Below the pieces are notes generated by a model. It had not been told where the DNA came from and did no database searches. It worked only from the letters and a program-made list of their open reading frames with translations. From the NCBI GenBank assembly GCA_964471865.1, contig CAYYHU010000007.1:1-64000 (forward strand): 64,000 bases of DNA, read 5' to 3'. Of this stretch, positions 44,339 to 53,641 are shown piece after piece. The stretch is from CAYMUC01 sp964471865. Lineage in GTDB: Bacteria; Actinomycetota; Acidimicrobiia; Acidimicrobiales; Ilumatobacteraceae. The position numbers and the translations under genes were made by a program. The first letter of the stretch is position 1. Each line of letters starts with the position of its first letter.

Positions 44339-45066
44339 CTTTGGTGCCGTGGGAGGACTACGCCGGGATCCTCATGGATCTCGACGGGGTGATCACGCCC
44401 ACGGCCACGGTGCACCGCTCGGCTTGGGGTCGACTCTTTGCCGACTACGACTTCTCCGATCAGGACTATCTCGACCTCGTCGACGGCCGCCCCCGCCTCG
44501 ATGGGGTGCGGGCCTTTTTGGCCTCGCGGGGCATCACCATGGACACCGGCTCCTGCGAAGACCCTGCGGGGGCCCCGACGCTGTGGGGCCAGGGACGACT
44601 CAAAGACGATCTGTTTCTCGAACTACTCGATCGCGAGGGCCTCGAGGCCTACCCGGGCACGATCGCGGTGTTGGACCATTGCGCCCGCCACGCGATCCCC
44701 GTCGTCGTGGTGTCGTCGTCACGCAACGCCCGCCATGTTCTCGACACCGCTGGTATCGCTGAACGGTTCGACTTCGTCGTCGACGGAATCACCACCGAGA
44801 CCGAACATCTCGCCGGCAAGCCGGCCCCCGATCAGTTCCTCCACGCCGCGGCGCGCCTGGGTGAACCCCCGAGTCGCCTCATCGTGGTGGAAGATGCCGT
44901 CGCCGGTATCGAAGCGGCGCGGGCGGGGAACTTCGGTTTCGTTCTGGGAGTGGATCGAGTCGATCAGCGTGCGGCATTGCTCGCCGCGGGGGCGGACTGT
45001 GTGGTGAGCGATCTCTCCGACACCTTGGACTCGAGACCTCGAGACGCGAAGGACGATTCACCATGA
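44335..45066 (+). CDS. Beta-phosphoglucomutase-like HAD phosphatase/mutase
   Basis: 243 residues. Motif I LMDLDGVITP (Asp15/Asp17), motif II VVSSSRNARHVL, motif III KPAPDQFL, motif IV VVEDAVAGIEAARAG. The EDAxAGI form and the helical cap with GRPRLDGVRAFLASRG match the beta-phosphoglucomutase subgroup, which converts beta-glucose-1-phosphate to glucose-6-phosphate. It is coupled by 4-nt overlaps to the ligase before it and to the GH65 gene after it. GH65 phosphorylases release beta-glucose-1-phosphate, so the pair makes a complete disaccharide-use step. Confidence 0.9.
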   Translation: MTLVPWEDYAGILMDLDGVITPTATVHRSAWGRLFADYDFSDQDYLDLVDGRPRLDGVRAFLASRGITMDTGSCEDPAGAPTLWGQGRLKDDLFLELLDREGLEAYPGTIAVLDHCARHAIPVVVVSSSRNARHVLDTAGIAERFDFVVDGITTETEHLAGKPAPDQFLHAAARLGEPPSRLIVVEDAVAGIEAARAGNFGFVLGVDRVDQRAALLAAGADCVVSDLSDTLDSRPRDAKDDSP

Positions 45067-47507
45067 GCCGTCGAGCCTCATCGGGTCCGGGTCGTGACCG
45101 GCTTCGGTTCCCCGTCGATCCATGGCGTCTCATCGAGACCTCACCCTCACGTGGCGATTTCGGGGTCACCGAGACCCTGTTCGCAGTGGGCAACGGTTAC
45201 GTGGGGTTGCGCGCCAATCCCACCGAAGGTCGCGAGGCGCACAGTCATGGAACCTTCATCAATGGCTTCCATGAGACCTGGCCGATTCAACATGCCGAGG
45301 AGGCCTACGGATTCGCGACCACTGGTCAGACGATCGTCAATGCTCCCGACGCCAAGGTGATGAAGCTCTACGTCGACGATGAACCACTTCTCATGGGCAC
45401 CGCCGACACCGAAACCTACGAACGGGTGCTCGACTTCGCGTCGGGTCGATCCTGGCGGGATCTGATCTGGCGCACCCCGTCAGGGAAGCGGCTACGGGTG
45501 CGCTCGACGCGAATGGCGAGTTTCGACCATCGCCATCTCGTCGTGTTGACCCTCGACGTCACGCTGCTCGACGGCGACGCACCGATCGTGGTGTCGTCCC
45601 AGATCCTGAACCGCCAAGACGGCGAGGACGAATACCACGTCCCCACCGCGGCGCTGGGTGAAGGCGGCGACCCTCGACGGTCTCGACGCTTCACTCGCCG
45701 CGTCCTCGATCCGCGGCTCCAGCGTCGAGGACCGGGACCCGGCCCAGTGGACGAGTTGATCATGGGGTACCGCTGCCATCGCTCGGGTATGACGTTGGCC
45801 TGCGGGGTCCGTCATCTGATCGAGGCTCCCGGCCCGGTGGCGCTCGACACCGAGATCGGACCCGACCAGGCCAAGGTGGTGATCCGCCTCGACGCGCAGG
45901 CCGGATCGACGCTTCGCATCACCAAACTCGTGAGTTATCACACCTCGACGGGCGTACCGGCGGAAGAACTCGCCGATCGCTGCTCGCGAACTCTGGAACG
46001 TGCCCATGCCCTCGGCGTCGAACGACTCGAGGCGGATCAGCGGGCCTGGATGGATCGCTTCTGGGCCGATGCCGACGTCACCGTCGACGGGGACGACTCC
46101 ACTCAACAAGCGGTGCGTTGGCATCTGCTCCAACTCGCCCAGGCTTCAGGAAGCATCCACGAAGCCGGAATCGCCGCGAAGGGGGTGACCGGATCCGGCT
46201 ACGAGGGCCACTACTTCTGGGACACCGAGGTGTACGTGGTGCCATTCCTCGCCCGTACCCGCCCCGAGATCGCCCGATCGTTGCTGCGATTTCGGTGGCG
46301 ACTGCTCGATGACGCCCGCGAACGCGCTCGGGTTCTGGGCCATCGCGGAGCGTTGTATCCCTGGCGCACCATCAACGGCCAAGAAGCCTCCTCGTACTAC
46401 GCGGCGGGAACCGCGCAGTACCACATCAATGCTGCGGTGGCCTACGCACTCGAGCAGTACACCCAAGCGACCGGGGACATCGATTTCCTCGCCCGAGAGG
46501 GCGCCGAGATCCTCGTGGAGACGGCTCGGCTCTGGGAGGACCTGGGTTTTTACGACCATCCCCGACCCTCGACGGATCGACGTGATGACACCGGAGCCCC
46601 CGAGGAATCACCCCGATTCCACATCCATGGCGTGACCGGCCCCGACGAATACACCACCGTCGTCAACGACAACCTCTACACCAACGTCATGGCTCGCTCG
46701 AACCTGCAGTTCGCGGCGCGCACCGTGAGACGACTCGCCGTGGAACGTCCCCGAGAGGCCGAAGCTCTCGCCCGCCGGGTCGATCTGGATCCCGCCGAGA
46801 TCGAAGCCTGGGAACGGGCTGCTGCAGCGATGTATCTGCCCTTCGACCCGATCGCTCAGATCCATCCTCAAGACGAGGCCTTTCTCGCTCGCGAGCCCTG
46901 GGACTTCGATGCGACCCCGGTGGAGAACTATCCCCTGTTGTTGCACTATCACCCCCTCGTCATCTACCGACATCAAGTGCTCAAACAAGCCGATGTCGTC
47001 CTGGCGATGTTTCTTCGGCCCGAGTTGTTCGACCATGGCCAGACCCGACGCAACTTCGAGTACTACGACCCGCTGACCACCGGAGATTCCTCGTTGTCAG
47101 CAGCGGTGCAGTCGATCGTCGCGACGCGTATCGGCAAAACCGATCTGGCGATGGACTACTTCGATCAGACCTTGCGCCTCGACCTCGACGATCTCCACGG
47201 CAACACCGATCAAGGAGTCCACGTCGCAGCCTCCGCTGGTGTCTGGTCGGCTCTGGTTCGAGGCTTTGGCGGCTTCGACGATGACGGTGAACGGATCACC
47301 ATCACACCTCGGCTCCCAGCGCGCTGGCCGGCCTTGACGTTTCGGTGCCGCCACCACGCGACCCTCCTCGAGATCCGAGTCGAGACCGACGCCACGACGG
47401 TGACCGTCATCGATGGCCCACCCGTTGCCGTCGAGATCGCGTCGACCCCCGTCGAAGCCGCCGTGGGAAACCCGGCGGTGGTGATGACCAGAGCCAGTTT
47501 CGTCTGA
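45063..47507 (+). CDS. Glycoside hydrolase family 65 disaccharide phosphorylase-like
   Basis: 814 residues, full family length. The N-terminal beta-sandwich begins FGVTETLFAVGNGYVGLRAN; the (alpha/alpha)6 barrel holds GYEGHYFWDTEVYVVPFL and the catalytic-acid motif HGVTGPDEYTTVVNDNLYTN (Glu at about 527), then PVENYPLLLHYHPLVIYRHQ and KQADVVLAMF; a small C-terminal beta domain follows. The family includes maltose, trehalose and kojibiose phosphorylases; I cannot tell which. A hydrolase is less likely given the phosphoglucomutase-like gene coupled upstream. Confidence 0.92.
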   Translation: MSRRASSGPGRDRLRFPVDPWRLIETSPSRGDFGVTETLFAVGNGYVGLRANPTEGREAHSHGTFINGFHETWPIQHAEEAYGFATTGQTIVNAPDAKVMKLYVDDEPLLMGTADTETYERVLDFASGRSWRDLIWRTPSGKRLRVRSTRMASFDHRHLVVLTLDVTLLDGDAPIVVSSQILNRQDGEDEYHVPTAALGEGGDPRRSRRFTRRVLDPRLQRRGPGPGPVDELIMGYRCHRSGMTLACGVRHLIEAPGPVALDTEIGPDQAKVVIRLDAQAGSTLRITKLVSYHTSTGVPAEELADRCSRTLERAHALGVERLEADQRAWMDRFWADADVTVDGDDSTQQAVRWHLLQLAQASGSIHEAGIAAKGVTGSGYEGHYFWDTEVYVVPFLARTRPEIARSLLRFRWRLLDDARERARVLGHRGALYPWRTINGQEASSYYAAGTAQYHINAAVAYALEQYTQATGDIDFLAREGAEILVETARLWEDLGFYDHPRPSTDRRDDTGAPEESPRFHIHGVTGPDEYTTVVNDNLYTNVMARSNLQFAARTVRRLAVERPREAEALARRVDLDPAEIEAWERAAAAMYLPFDPIAQIHPQDEAFLAREPWDFDATPVENYPLLLHYHPLVIYRHQVLKQADVVLAMFLRPELFDHGQTRRNFEYYDPLTTGDSSLSAAVQSIVATRIGKTDLAMDYFDQTLRLDLDDLHGNTDQGVHVAASAGVWSALVRGFGGFDDDGERITITPRLPARWPALTFRCRHHATLLEIRVETDATTVTVIDGPPVAVEIASTPVEAAVGNPAVVMTRASFV

Positions 47508-47528
47508 GTGCCCGCGCCCCTCAACGGG

Positions 47529-47534
47529 TACGGT
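47529..47534 (+). promoter_or_regulatory. -10 box TACGGT before SDR gene
   Basis: TACGGT lies 7 nt before the ATG at 47542, without a ribosome binding site. Confidence 0.45.
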
Positions 47535-47541
47535 TCCCGCC

Positions 47542-48438
47542 ATGACTGATGCAGTGGGTTTCGACGGCAAGGTAGCGATCATCACCGGAGCGGGCGGCGG
47601 TCTGGGTCGCCAGCACGCGTTGTTGATGGCCTCTCGGGGGGCGTTGGTGGTCGTCAATGATCTCGGCGGTGCCGTCGACGGAACCGGAAGCGACAAGGGT
47701 GCGGCCGAGCGAGTGGTCGACGAGATCCGGGCCGCAGGCGGTGAAGCCGTCGCCGACACCAACAGCGTCGCCACCCCGGAAGGCGGCGAAGCGATCGTTC
47801 AAAGCGCCATCGACGCATTCGGTCGTATCGACATCGTCATCAACAACGCCGGGATCCTGCGTGACAAGTCCTTCCACAACATGGGCCCCGACCTCATGAA
47901 CCCCGTGTTCGACGTCCATCTCAAAGGTGCGTTCCATGTGACCCAGCCCGCCTGGGTCCGCATGCGCGAACAGGGCTACGGACGCATCGTGTCGACCTCG
48001 TCGGCAGCGGGACTCTTCGGCAACTTCGGCCAGGCCAACTACGGCGCCGCCAAGATGGCTCTGGTCGGTTTCACCCGGGTGCTCGCAGTCGAAGGCGCCA
48101 AGTACAACATCAAAGCCAATGCCATTGCGCCGTTGGCTCTGACCCGTATGACCGAAGGCATCATGGGTTCCTTGGGCGACAAGTTGGATCCAGCCCTGGT
48201 CTCACCGGTCGTGGCCTACCTCGCAAGCGAGGCCTGTGAGGCCTCAGGACGCATCTTCTCGGTCGGCGGTGGGCGAGTCGCTGAAGTGTTCCTTGGTGAA
48301 ACCCCGGGCTTTTTCGACCCGGCGCTCAGCCCCGAAGCCATCCGAGACAACTTCGCCACGATCACCGACCGCGGTCGCTACGACGTGCCGATGAACCTCG
48401 GTGACGAAACCGCGTTGTATCTGCCCTTCTTCAAGTGA
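47542..48438 (+). CDS. Short-chain dehydrogenase, 3-hydroxyacyl-CoA dehydrogenase-like
   Basis: 298 residues. NAD(P)-binding TGAGGGLGRQHALLMASRGA, then NDLGGAVDGTGSD, NNAGILRDKSFHNM, active-site Ser in STSSAAGLFGNFG, and YGAAKMAL (Tyr/Lys). The VVNDLGG insert and NAGILRDKSF are hallmarks of the multifunctional-enzyme type 2 (HSD17B4-type) 3-hydroxyacyl-CoA dehydrogenase group. It would act in beta-oxidation beside the acyl-CoA dehydrogenase that follows. The hydratase domain is absent. Confidence 0.9.
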   Translation: MTDAVGFDGKVAIITGAGGGLGRQHALLMASRGALVVVNDLGGAVDGTGSDKGAAERVVDEIRAAGGEAVADTNSVATPEGGEAIVQSAIDAFGRIDIVINNAGILRDKSFHNMGPDLMNPVFDVHLKGAFHVTQPAWVRMREQGYGRIVSTSSAAGLFGNFGQANYGAAKMALVGFTRVLAVEGAKYNIKANAIAPLALTRMTEGIMGSLGDKLDPALVSPVVAYLASEACEASGRIFSVGGGRVAEVFLGETPGFFDPALSPEAIRDNFATITDRGRYDVPMNLGDETALYLPFFK

Positions 48439-48523
48439 TCACCGGCGTGACCTCATCGTCACGCCCGCAGTCCCATCCATCGTCGGCACGGCTGGATGTG
48501 TCGCCGATACCGGAGAGTCGTCC

Positions 48524-49654
48524 ATGACCGTCGTACCCGAGAGCACGCTGAGCGTCGAGGATTTCGTGGTCAAGGCTCGCGCCTGGCTGGCCGACAACGC
48601 CCCCAGTGGACCCCGCGACTACGGAGCGATCTGTCCCCCAGACCTCGTCGAGGACGGCGTCGCGTGGCATCGCCGTCTCGCCGAAGCCGGGTTCGCGGGG
48701 ATTCATTGGCCCGTCGAGTACGGCGGCCAGGGTCTCACGCCGGCGCATCAGAGCGCATGGCTGCTCGAATGTGCCCGCGCCGGGGTCCCGTCGGTGTTCA
48801 ACATGGTCGGACTCGTCCTCACCGCCGGAGCGCTGTTGCGATTCGGCACTCCCGAACAACAGGATCGGCATCTGCGTTCGACGTTGTGGGCCGAGCAGTT
48901 GTGGTGCCAGCTCTTCAGCGAACCCGGAGCCGGGAGCGATCTGTCCTCGCTGTCGACTCGGGCCGAACGTGACGGTGACCGCTTCATCGTCAACGGCCAG
49001 AAGGTGTGGTGTTCGGGTGGTCGCTATAGCGACTGGGGAATCCTCATGGCCCGCACCGATCCCGATGCGCCCAAGCACCGGGGAATCTCGTTTTTCCTGT
49101 GCGACATGGGAACACCGGGAATCGAGGTGCGACCTCTACGTCAGATGACCGGCGAGGCCGAATTCGACGAGGTGTTCTTCACCGATGTCGAACTTCGCGC
49201 CGATGCACTGCTCGGACCTCTCCATGCGGGTTGGGACGTGGCGATGGCGGTGCTCACCAGTGAGCGAGGACATATCGGTACGAGCATCATCTCTCTCGAG
49301 CGGCGCCTCGAGTCGATGGCTCGACTCGCCGACCAACGCGATCTCGGCCCCGTGGAACGAGACCGCCTCACCCGCTTGATGGCGGCGGGTACGGCCTACA
49401 AATCTCTCGCCCAACGCCAAGGTCCTGTGGCCTCGACCGCAGCCTCGCTGATGAAATTGGGCATCACGGAGATGATGTTCGACGTCGCGATGTTGAGAGG
49501 TGAACTCGCCGGACTGGATGCCCTCGTCGAAGGCTCAGACGCCCAAGGCATGCTGGCGGCTCCGGGCGGACGCATCGCGGGTGGCACCAGTCAGGTACAG
49601 CGCAACATCATCGGCGAACGCCTCTTGGGTCTCCCCCGCGAACCGCGACCCTGA
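48524..49654 (+). CDS. Acyl-CoA dehydrogenase
   Basis: 376 residues from ATG 48524, which follows GGAGAG at about 10 nt; a longer frame reaches back into the preceding gene and is rejected. Landmarks: QLFSEPGAGSDLSSLSTRAE, FIVNGQKVWCSGGRYSDWG, FFLCDMGTPGIEVRPLRQMT, and C-terminal GGTSQVQRNIIGERLLGLP. It is of the same subgroup as the protein at 41461-42627. Its genomic partner is the 3-hydroxyacyl-CoA dehydrogenase-like gene just upstream, so both steps of a beta-oxidation round are adjacent. Confidence 0.92.
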   Translation: MTVVPESTLSVEDFVVKARAWLADNAPSGPRDYGAICPPDLVEDGVAWHRRLAEAGFAGIHWPVEYGGQGLTPAHQSAWLLECARAGVPSVFNMVGLVLTAGALLRFGTPEQQDRHLRSTLWAEQLWCQLFSEPGAGSDLSSLSTRAERDGDRFIVNGQKVWCSGGRYSDWGILMARTDPDAPKHRGISFFLCDMGTPGIEVRPLRQMTGEAEFDEVFFTDVELRADALLGPLHAGWDVAMAVLTSERGHIGTSIISLERRLESMARLADQRDLGPVERDRLTRLMAAGTAYKSLAQRQGPVASTAASLMKLGITEMMFDVAMLRGELAGLDALVEGSDAQGMLAAPGGRIAGGTSQVQRNIIGERLLGLPREPRP

Positions 49655-49839
49655 CATCGCCCGACCGGGACCCCACACGCGACGCCTCACCTGAGCCCGG
49701 GCGAGAGGTCCGTATCCGACTCTGGTGATCCCCAGAGCGTGGTCTTCACCGACATCAGCCCAGGTGATGCCCCACGTTCGTCGGGGCGCAGTGATCGAGA
49801 TGACCCAGGGTGGGGCCCCCGCCGTGGCAGGCTGAGGTC

Positions 49840-50091
49840 ATGGTGGACGAACGTGATCCGAGCCGACCGGCCGATTCCGGAAGTGACGGACCCCCGGTTG
49901 CATTGATCCTCGCCATTGTCGTGGCGGTGGCTGCAGTGTTGTTCGTGGCCTCGAACCGGGAACGAGTCGAGATCGACTTCATCGTGTTCACGGTGTCGAG
50001 TCGGACCTGGACGGCCTTGTTGCTCTCCATTGGCATCGGTGTCGTGTTGGACCGGTTGTTCATGGCCTGGTGGAAGCGCCGTCGCCGCTGA
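49840..50091 (+). CDS. Small membrane protein, LapA/DUF1049-like
   Basis: 83 residues with two transmembrane helices (PVALILAIVVAVAAVLFVAS and LLLSIGIGVVLDRLFMA) separated by NRERVEIDFIVFTVSSR, and a basic end (WWKRRRR). The segment between the helices (NxExVxIDFxxF) is the LapA/DUF1049 pattern. Start ATG 49840 is preceded by CAGGCT and 6 nt, the same leaderless spacing as at other genes here; an in-frame start at 49810 is less likely. The role of this family in actinomycetes is unknown. Confidence 0.75.
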   Translation: MVDERDPSRPADSGSDGPPVALILAIVVAVAAVLFVASNRERVEIDFIVFTVSSRTWTALLLSIGIGVVLDRLFMAWWKRRRR

Positions 50092-50092
50092 C

Positions 50093-50512
50093 TCACCCGC
50101 GTCGCATCACCGGAGCGGCGTGATGGGCAACGAGACGCCAGCGACCGTGGCGGTACCGAAACAGATTGAACGCGGATGCCACACCTTGGGGACCATCGTC
50201 ACCGAGGAGGTTTTCGACGCCGGTCACCCAGCCCACATCGCCCTCGACCACCACTCGTTCGTCGGTGACGATGAATTGGAGATGCTGGGGTGAGGACAGG
50301 ATCTGACGCCAGGATTCGAGAACGGGACCGGCGCCGTGAAGCATCGGCCATCCGGGATGGGTGCACGCGATGTCGGCGCCTTCATCCCACAACTCGGCCA
50401 TGGCCGCCGGATCTCGGGCTTCGAAGATCCGGTAGAACTCGGCATTCGCCGCGAGAACCTCGGTGGCTCGCTGCGGTGAGGATTCCGAGGGAGATGGCAT
50501 GGTGGGCTCCAC
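50093..50512 (-). CDS. NTF2-like/SnoaL-type domain protein
   Basis: 139 residues with an NTF2-like fold: helix AANAEFYRIFEARDPAAMAE, strand/turn LWDEGADIACTHPGWPMLHG, then ESWRQILSSPQHLQF, and strands VVVEGDVGWVTGVENLL, SAFNLFRYRHGRWRLVAHH. The DxAAMAxLWxxxADixCxHPGW motif is common to a small group of NTF2-like proteins in actinomycetes with no confirmed function. GTG start 50512 has a TAGTCT box 6 nt upstream. It converges on the small membrane-protein gene. Confidence 0.82.
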   Translation of the reverse strand: MEPTMPSPSESSPQRATEVLAANAEFYRIFEARDPAAMAELWDEGADIACTHPGWPMLHGAGPVLESWRQILSSPQHLQFIVTDERVVVEGDVGWVTGVENLLGDDGPQGVASAFNLFRYRHGRWRLVAHHAAPVMRRG

Positions 50513-50518
50513 GGTCTC

Positions 50519-50524
50519 AGACTA
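50519..50524 (-). promoter_or_regulatory. -10 box TAGTCT before NTF2-like gene
   Basis: Minus-strand TAGTCT lies 6 nt before the GTG at 50512. Confidence 0.4.
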
Positions 50525-50591
50525 AGAGACGAGCACGACCGAAGACGCCCGGGGTTGGCGCCATGGGGAACGAACCGGCGAGGATGCGCAG

Positions 50592-51461
50592 ATGAAGGTC
50601 ACCTCCACCCACGGCGTCGACGTCACCGTGCACGAACTCGCACCCGATCCGGGGCCCGGTTCCCCGATTCTGATGATGTCGCATGCCACGGGGTTCCACG
50701 GTCGGTGTTTCGAACCGATGGCTGCGATCTTGGCGGACCGTTTCTGGTGTTGGGCACCGGACTACCGGGGGCATGGAGCCACCGACGCGCCCACCGATAT
50801 CGATCTCGTCTGGGAGCACTACGGAGATGATGCCACCGCCGTCGCGAAGGCCCTCACCGCCCTCGACCCCTCACGGGCCGTAATGGGTGTGGGCCATTCC
50901 ATGGGTGGAGCCTGTTTGTTGATGGTCGCTCATCGGGAACCGGGGCTGTTGAGCGGATCCGTTCTGTTCGAACCGATCGTGTTTCCACCCCATGGTGCCT
51001 CGGATCCCAAAGACAACCCTTTGGTGGCCGGCGCCCGGCGACGCCGCCGCCATTTCGACAGCCTCGAGGAGGCCGAAGCGAACTACGGCGCCAAACGGCC
51101 GATGTCGACCTTCGCTCCTGAGGCCCTGCGCGCCTATGTCGCTGGTGGGCTGCGCCCCGATCCCGAGGGGGGCTTCGTGTTGGCCTGCGAACCCGAACAC
51201 GAGGCCCGGACCTTCGAAACCGGAGGTACGCATCGCACCTGGGAGGTCCTCGAGGAGATCACGACCCCGGCGTGGGTGGTCGCTGGACGCCTCGATGCCG
51301 CCCAACCCTCGAGACTCGCCGCCGATATAGCGGCCCGGCTTCCTGCGGGGTCGTATGTCCAGATGGACGATCTGGACCATTTCGGTCCGATGACTCACCC
51401 GGAACGGATCGCCGATCTGGTGATCGGACTCGCCGACTCGGTACTCCACGACCGACACTGA
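50592..51461 (+). CDS. Alpha/beta hydrolase
   Basis: 289 residues. The oxyanion-hole segment is MSHATGFHGRCFEPMA, followed by WAPDYRGHGATDAP and nucleophile elbow GVGHSMGGACLL (Ser). An Asp lies in VVAGRLDAAQPS, and the catalytic His is probably that of MDDLDHFGPMTHPER. The ATG at 50592 follows GAGGATGCGCAG. The substrate is unknown; esterase- or epoxide-hydrolase-like proteins are both in this class. Confidence 0.88.
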   Translation: MKVTSTHGVDVTVHELAPDPGPGSPILMMSHATGFHGRCFEPMAAILADRFWCWAPDYRGHGATDAPTDIDLVWEHYGDDATAVAKALTALDPSRAVMGVGHSMGGACLLMVAHREPGLLSGSVLFEPIVFPPHGASDPKDNPLVAGARRRRRHFDSLEEAEANYGAKRPMSTFAPEALRAYVAGGLRPDPEGGFVLACEPEHEARTFETGGTHRTWEVLEEITTPAWVVAGRLDAAQPSRLAADIAARLPAGSYVQMDDLDHFGPMTHPERIADLVIGLADSVLHDRH

Positions 51462-51516
51462 CGCCCTCGGGCCGCTCCCGTGCGCCGAGGTACCTGACTG
51501 TGGGGCACCCCCCGCC

Positions 51517-51522
51517 TACCAT
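51517..51522 (+). promoter_or_regulatory. -10 box TACCAT before RecB-like nuclease gene
   Basis: TACCAT lies 7 nt before the GTG at 51530 and supports that start over the longer open frame. Confidence 0.45.
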
Positions 51523-51529
51523 CGAGAGC

Positions 51530-52342
51530 GTGTACGAGATCCCCGTCACCTTGTCGCCCTCGAGGATCGAGTCGTTCACGTCCTGCCCGTTGGCATTTCG
51601 TTTCTCCTCGCTCGATCAGATCCCCGAACCTCCCACCGTGGCTGCGTCGATGGGCACCTTGGTCCATCGAGCGCTCGAGATGCTCTACGCCGAGGTCTCC
51701 ACTCCCCGCGATCTCGATGTCGCCCAGGTCTGTTTCGATCTCGCCTGGGACGCCTTTGCGACCAGTGAGGACTTCGGCGTGCTCGGGCTCGGCGATGACG
51801 GGGAAGCCGAGAGTTTTCGGACCCGGGCCTGGAAGCTGACCGCCGCCGCATTTCGTGTCGAGGACCCCGCCACAGTGCGCGATATCGGCCTCGAGTTACG
51901 ACTCGAAGCGCCCCTGGGTGACGTCACGCTGCGAGGCATCATCGACCGACTCGATCTCGATGAGGCGGGAGAACTCATCGTGACCGATTACAAGACCGGT
52001 CGATCTCCCTCGCCGATGTACGCGTCTCGACGGCTTCAGGCTTTGCACCTGTACGCCCTGTTGTGCAGCGAGGTCTTCGGGCGGATTCCGAGCCGCGTTC
52101 GACTCGTGTACCTGCGAGATGGTGCCATCATCGATGCCGAACCCGATGAACAATCGGTGCGGTTCGCCGCCATGCGCACCCATGCCGTCTGGCGAGCGAT
52201 CGCTCGAGCATGTGAGACCGGAGACTTCGCTCCTCGACCCGGGCCATTGTGCAACTACTGCCATTACCGACCGTGGTGTCCATCGCATGGCGGCGATCCG
52301 GCTCAGGCCGTGGCGGCGCATCTCGCGGCGGTCGAATCGTGA
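51530..52342 (+). CDS. RecB-like PD-(D/E)XK nuclease with Fe-S cysteines
   Basis: 270 residues. Motifs: LSPSRIESFTSCPLAFRF (Cys19), GTLVHRALEMLY (His46), GIIDRLDLDE and LIVTDYKTGR (the D...DYK core), QALHLYALL, and a C-terminal cluster CNYCHYRPWCPSH. One N-terminal and three C-terminal cysteines form the 4Fe-4S signature of the AddB/Cas4/RecB-like family. Standing alone, it is of the type often annotated RecB-family exonuclease in actinomycetes. The stop overlaps the next start (GTGA). Confidence 0.88.
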   Translation: MYEIPVTLSPSRIESFTSCPLAFRFSSLDQIPEPPTVAASMGTLVHRALEMLYAEVSTPRDLDVAQVCFDLAWDAFATSEDFGVLGLGDDGEAESFRTRAWKLTAAAFRVEDPATVRDIGLELRLEAPLGDVTLRGIIDRLDLDEAGELIVTDYKTGRSPSPMYASRRLQALHLYALLCSEVFGRIPSRVRLVYLRDGAIIDAEPDEQSVRFAAMRTHAVWRAIARACETGDFAPRPGPLCNYCHYRPWCPSHGGDPAQAVAAHLAAVES

Positions 52343-52908
52343 CGACTCCGGGCGGTGACGCGCTCGGACCCTGGATCGCAGCGCTGGACCGCCGAGTCGA
52401 CACCTGGGCGGAACCCCTTCGAGGTCGGGCCGGGTTCGATCGACTCGCGACGACCGCGAGTCGACTCGGAGATTTCTCTCTCATCTGGCATCTGCTCGGT
52501 CTGATCGCCTGGTTACGAGGCGGTCGCCCAGCCCAGCGACGCTTCGTGGTGATGTCGATGTTGATCGGGGCGGAAAGTCTCGTGGTCAACCAGGGTGTGA
52601 AACGCTGCTTCCGACGGGAGCGTCCCACCCTCGATGGTGACGAGCGCACCCGAGTTCGGCGTCCCCGAACCTCGGCATTCCCCAGTGGACATGCCTCCGC
52701 GGCCGCGTTTGCCGTCGGGGTGGCATCGACCTGGCAACGAGGCGGTCGCCGACTGCCGTGGATCCTCGTGGGAAGCATCGTGGCGTGGAGCCGTGTTCAT
52801 GTGCGGATCCATCACGCCAGCGACGTCCTCGGCGGTCTCATCACCGGATCCCTCCTCGCCATCCCCGGGCGGGCCGTGGCGCGTCGGATACTCGGGTCCT
52901 CGCGCTGA
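52339..52908 (+). CDS. PAP2-family phosphatase
   Basis: 189 residues from GTG 52339, coupled by a 4-nt overlap to the nuclease gene. The three PAP2 boxes are present: KRCFRRERP (about 89-96), PSGHAS (115-120) and SRVHVRIHHASDVLGG (151-166). Hydrophobic stretches around LIWHLLGLIAWL, AAAFAVGVAS and ILVGSIVAW indicate a membrane enzyme acting on lipid phosphates or undecaprenyl pyrophosphate-type substrates; the exact substrate is unknown. Confidence 0.88.
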   Translation: MTTPGGDALGPWIAALDRRVDTWAEPLRGRAGFDRLATTASRLGDFSLIWHLLGLIAWLRGGRPAQRRFVVMSMLIGAESLVVNQGVKRCFRRERPTLDGDERTRVRRPRTSAFPSGHASAAAFAVGVASTWQRGGRRLPWILVGSIVAWSRVHVRIHHASDVLGGLITGSLLAIPGRAVARRILGSSR

Positions 52909-52995
52909 TCACACGCGCGAGGCGTTGCGGCGACTGCGGCGATCGACGTAGCGACTCGACTTCCATCACCTCCGACGCGATCTCATCCTGGCGGA

Positions 52996-53628
52996 ATGCC
53001 CACCGCTTTCTGGGTGTTGTTCTCCTCCGTGACTCGTTCCTTCGCCCTCACCTGGGATTACCGCTGCCCATACGCCCGCATCGCTCATGATCATGTCGTC
53101 ACCGGACTGCGCCATGGCGCCGACTGGGATGTGACGTTCCTCGCGTTCTCGCTCGGACAAAGCCATGTCGAACCCGGGGAGCCCGATGTCTGGGATCGTC
53201 CGGAGCGCGATACGGGACTGCTGGCTCTACAGGTAGGGGTTGCGGTACGGGATACCGCTCCGGACAGCTTCCTTGGCGTCCACGATGGACTGTTCTCGCT
53301 GCGTCACCGCCACGGCGGGTCCCTGCTCGATCGGGGGCAACTCGGCGAGGTCGTGAGCGCTGCGGGTGCCGATCCGGACGCGATCTTCGCCGAGGTCGAC
53401 AGTGGACGTCCTCTCGAGACGATCCGCGTGGAGCACACCACCTATGCGCGCTCCCATCACGTCTGGGGGGTTCCGACCTTCGTGCGCGGTGACGCTGCGG
53501 TCTTCGTGCGGCTCCTCGATCCCGCGAACGGTGACGGAGAACTGGCGACGAGGACCGTGGACCGCGTCCTCGATCAGATCGACTGGCCGCTGCTCAACGA
53601 GTTCAAACACACCTCGGTCCCTCGCTGA
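52996..53628 (+). CDS. DsbA-family thioredoxin-fold protein
   Basis: 210 residues, DsbA/2-hydroxychromene-2-carboxylate-isomerase-like. Strand and active-site loop are FALTWDYRCPYARIAHDHVV (CPYA, so only one redox cysteine), the helical insert includes FLGVHDGLFSLRHRHGG, and the cis-Pro loop is HVWGVPTFV. Without the second cysteine, a disulfide oxidase role is doubtful. The ATG at 52996 has CATCCT 6 nt before it; GTG 53029 is an alternative start that begins at the first strand. Found beside the WS/DGAT gene 26 nt downstream. Confidence 0.82.
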   Translation: MPTAFWVLFSSVTRSFALTWDYRCPYARIAHDHVVTGLRHGADWDVTFLAFSLGQSHVEPGEPDVWDRPERDTGLLALQVGVAVRDTAPDSFLGVHDGLFSLRHRHGGSLLDRGQLGEVVSAAGADPDAIFAEVDSGRPLETIRVEHTTYARSHHVWGVPTFVRGDAAVFVRLLDPANGDGELATRTVDRVLDQIDWPLLNEFKHTSVPR

Positions 53629-53641
53629 TCCGAGGCGGCGG

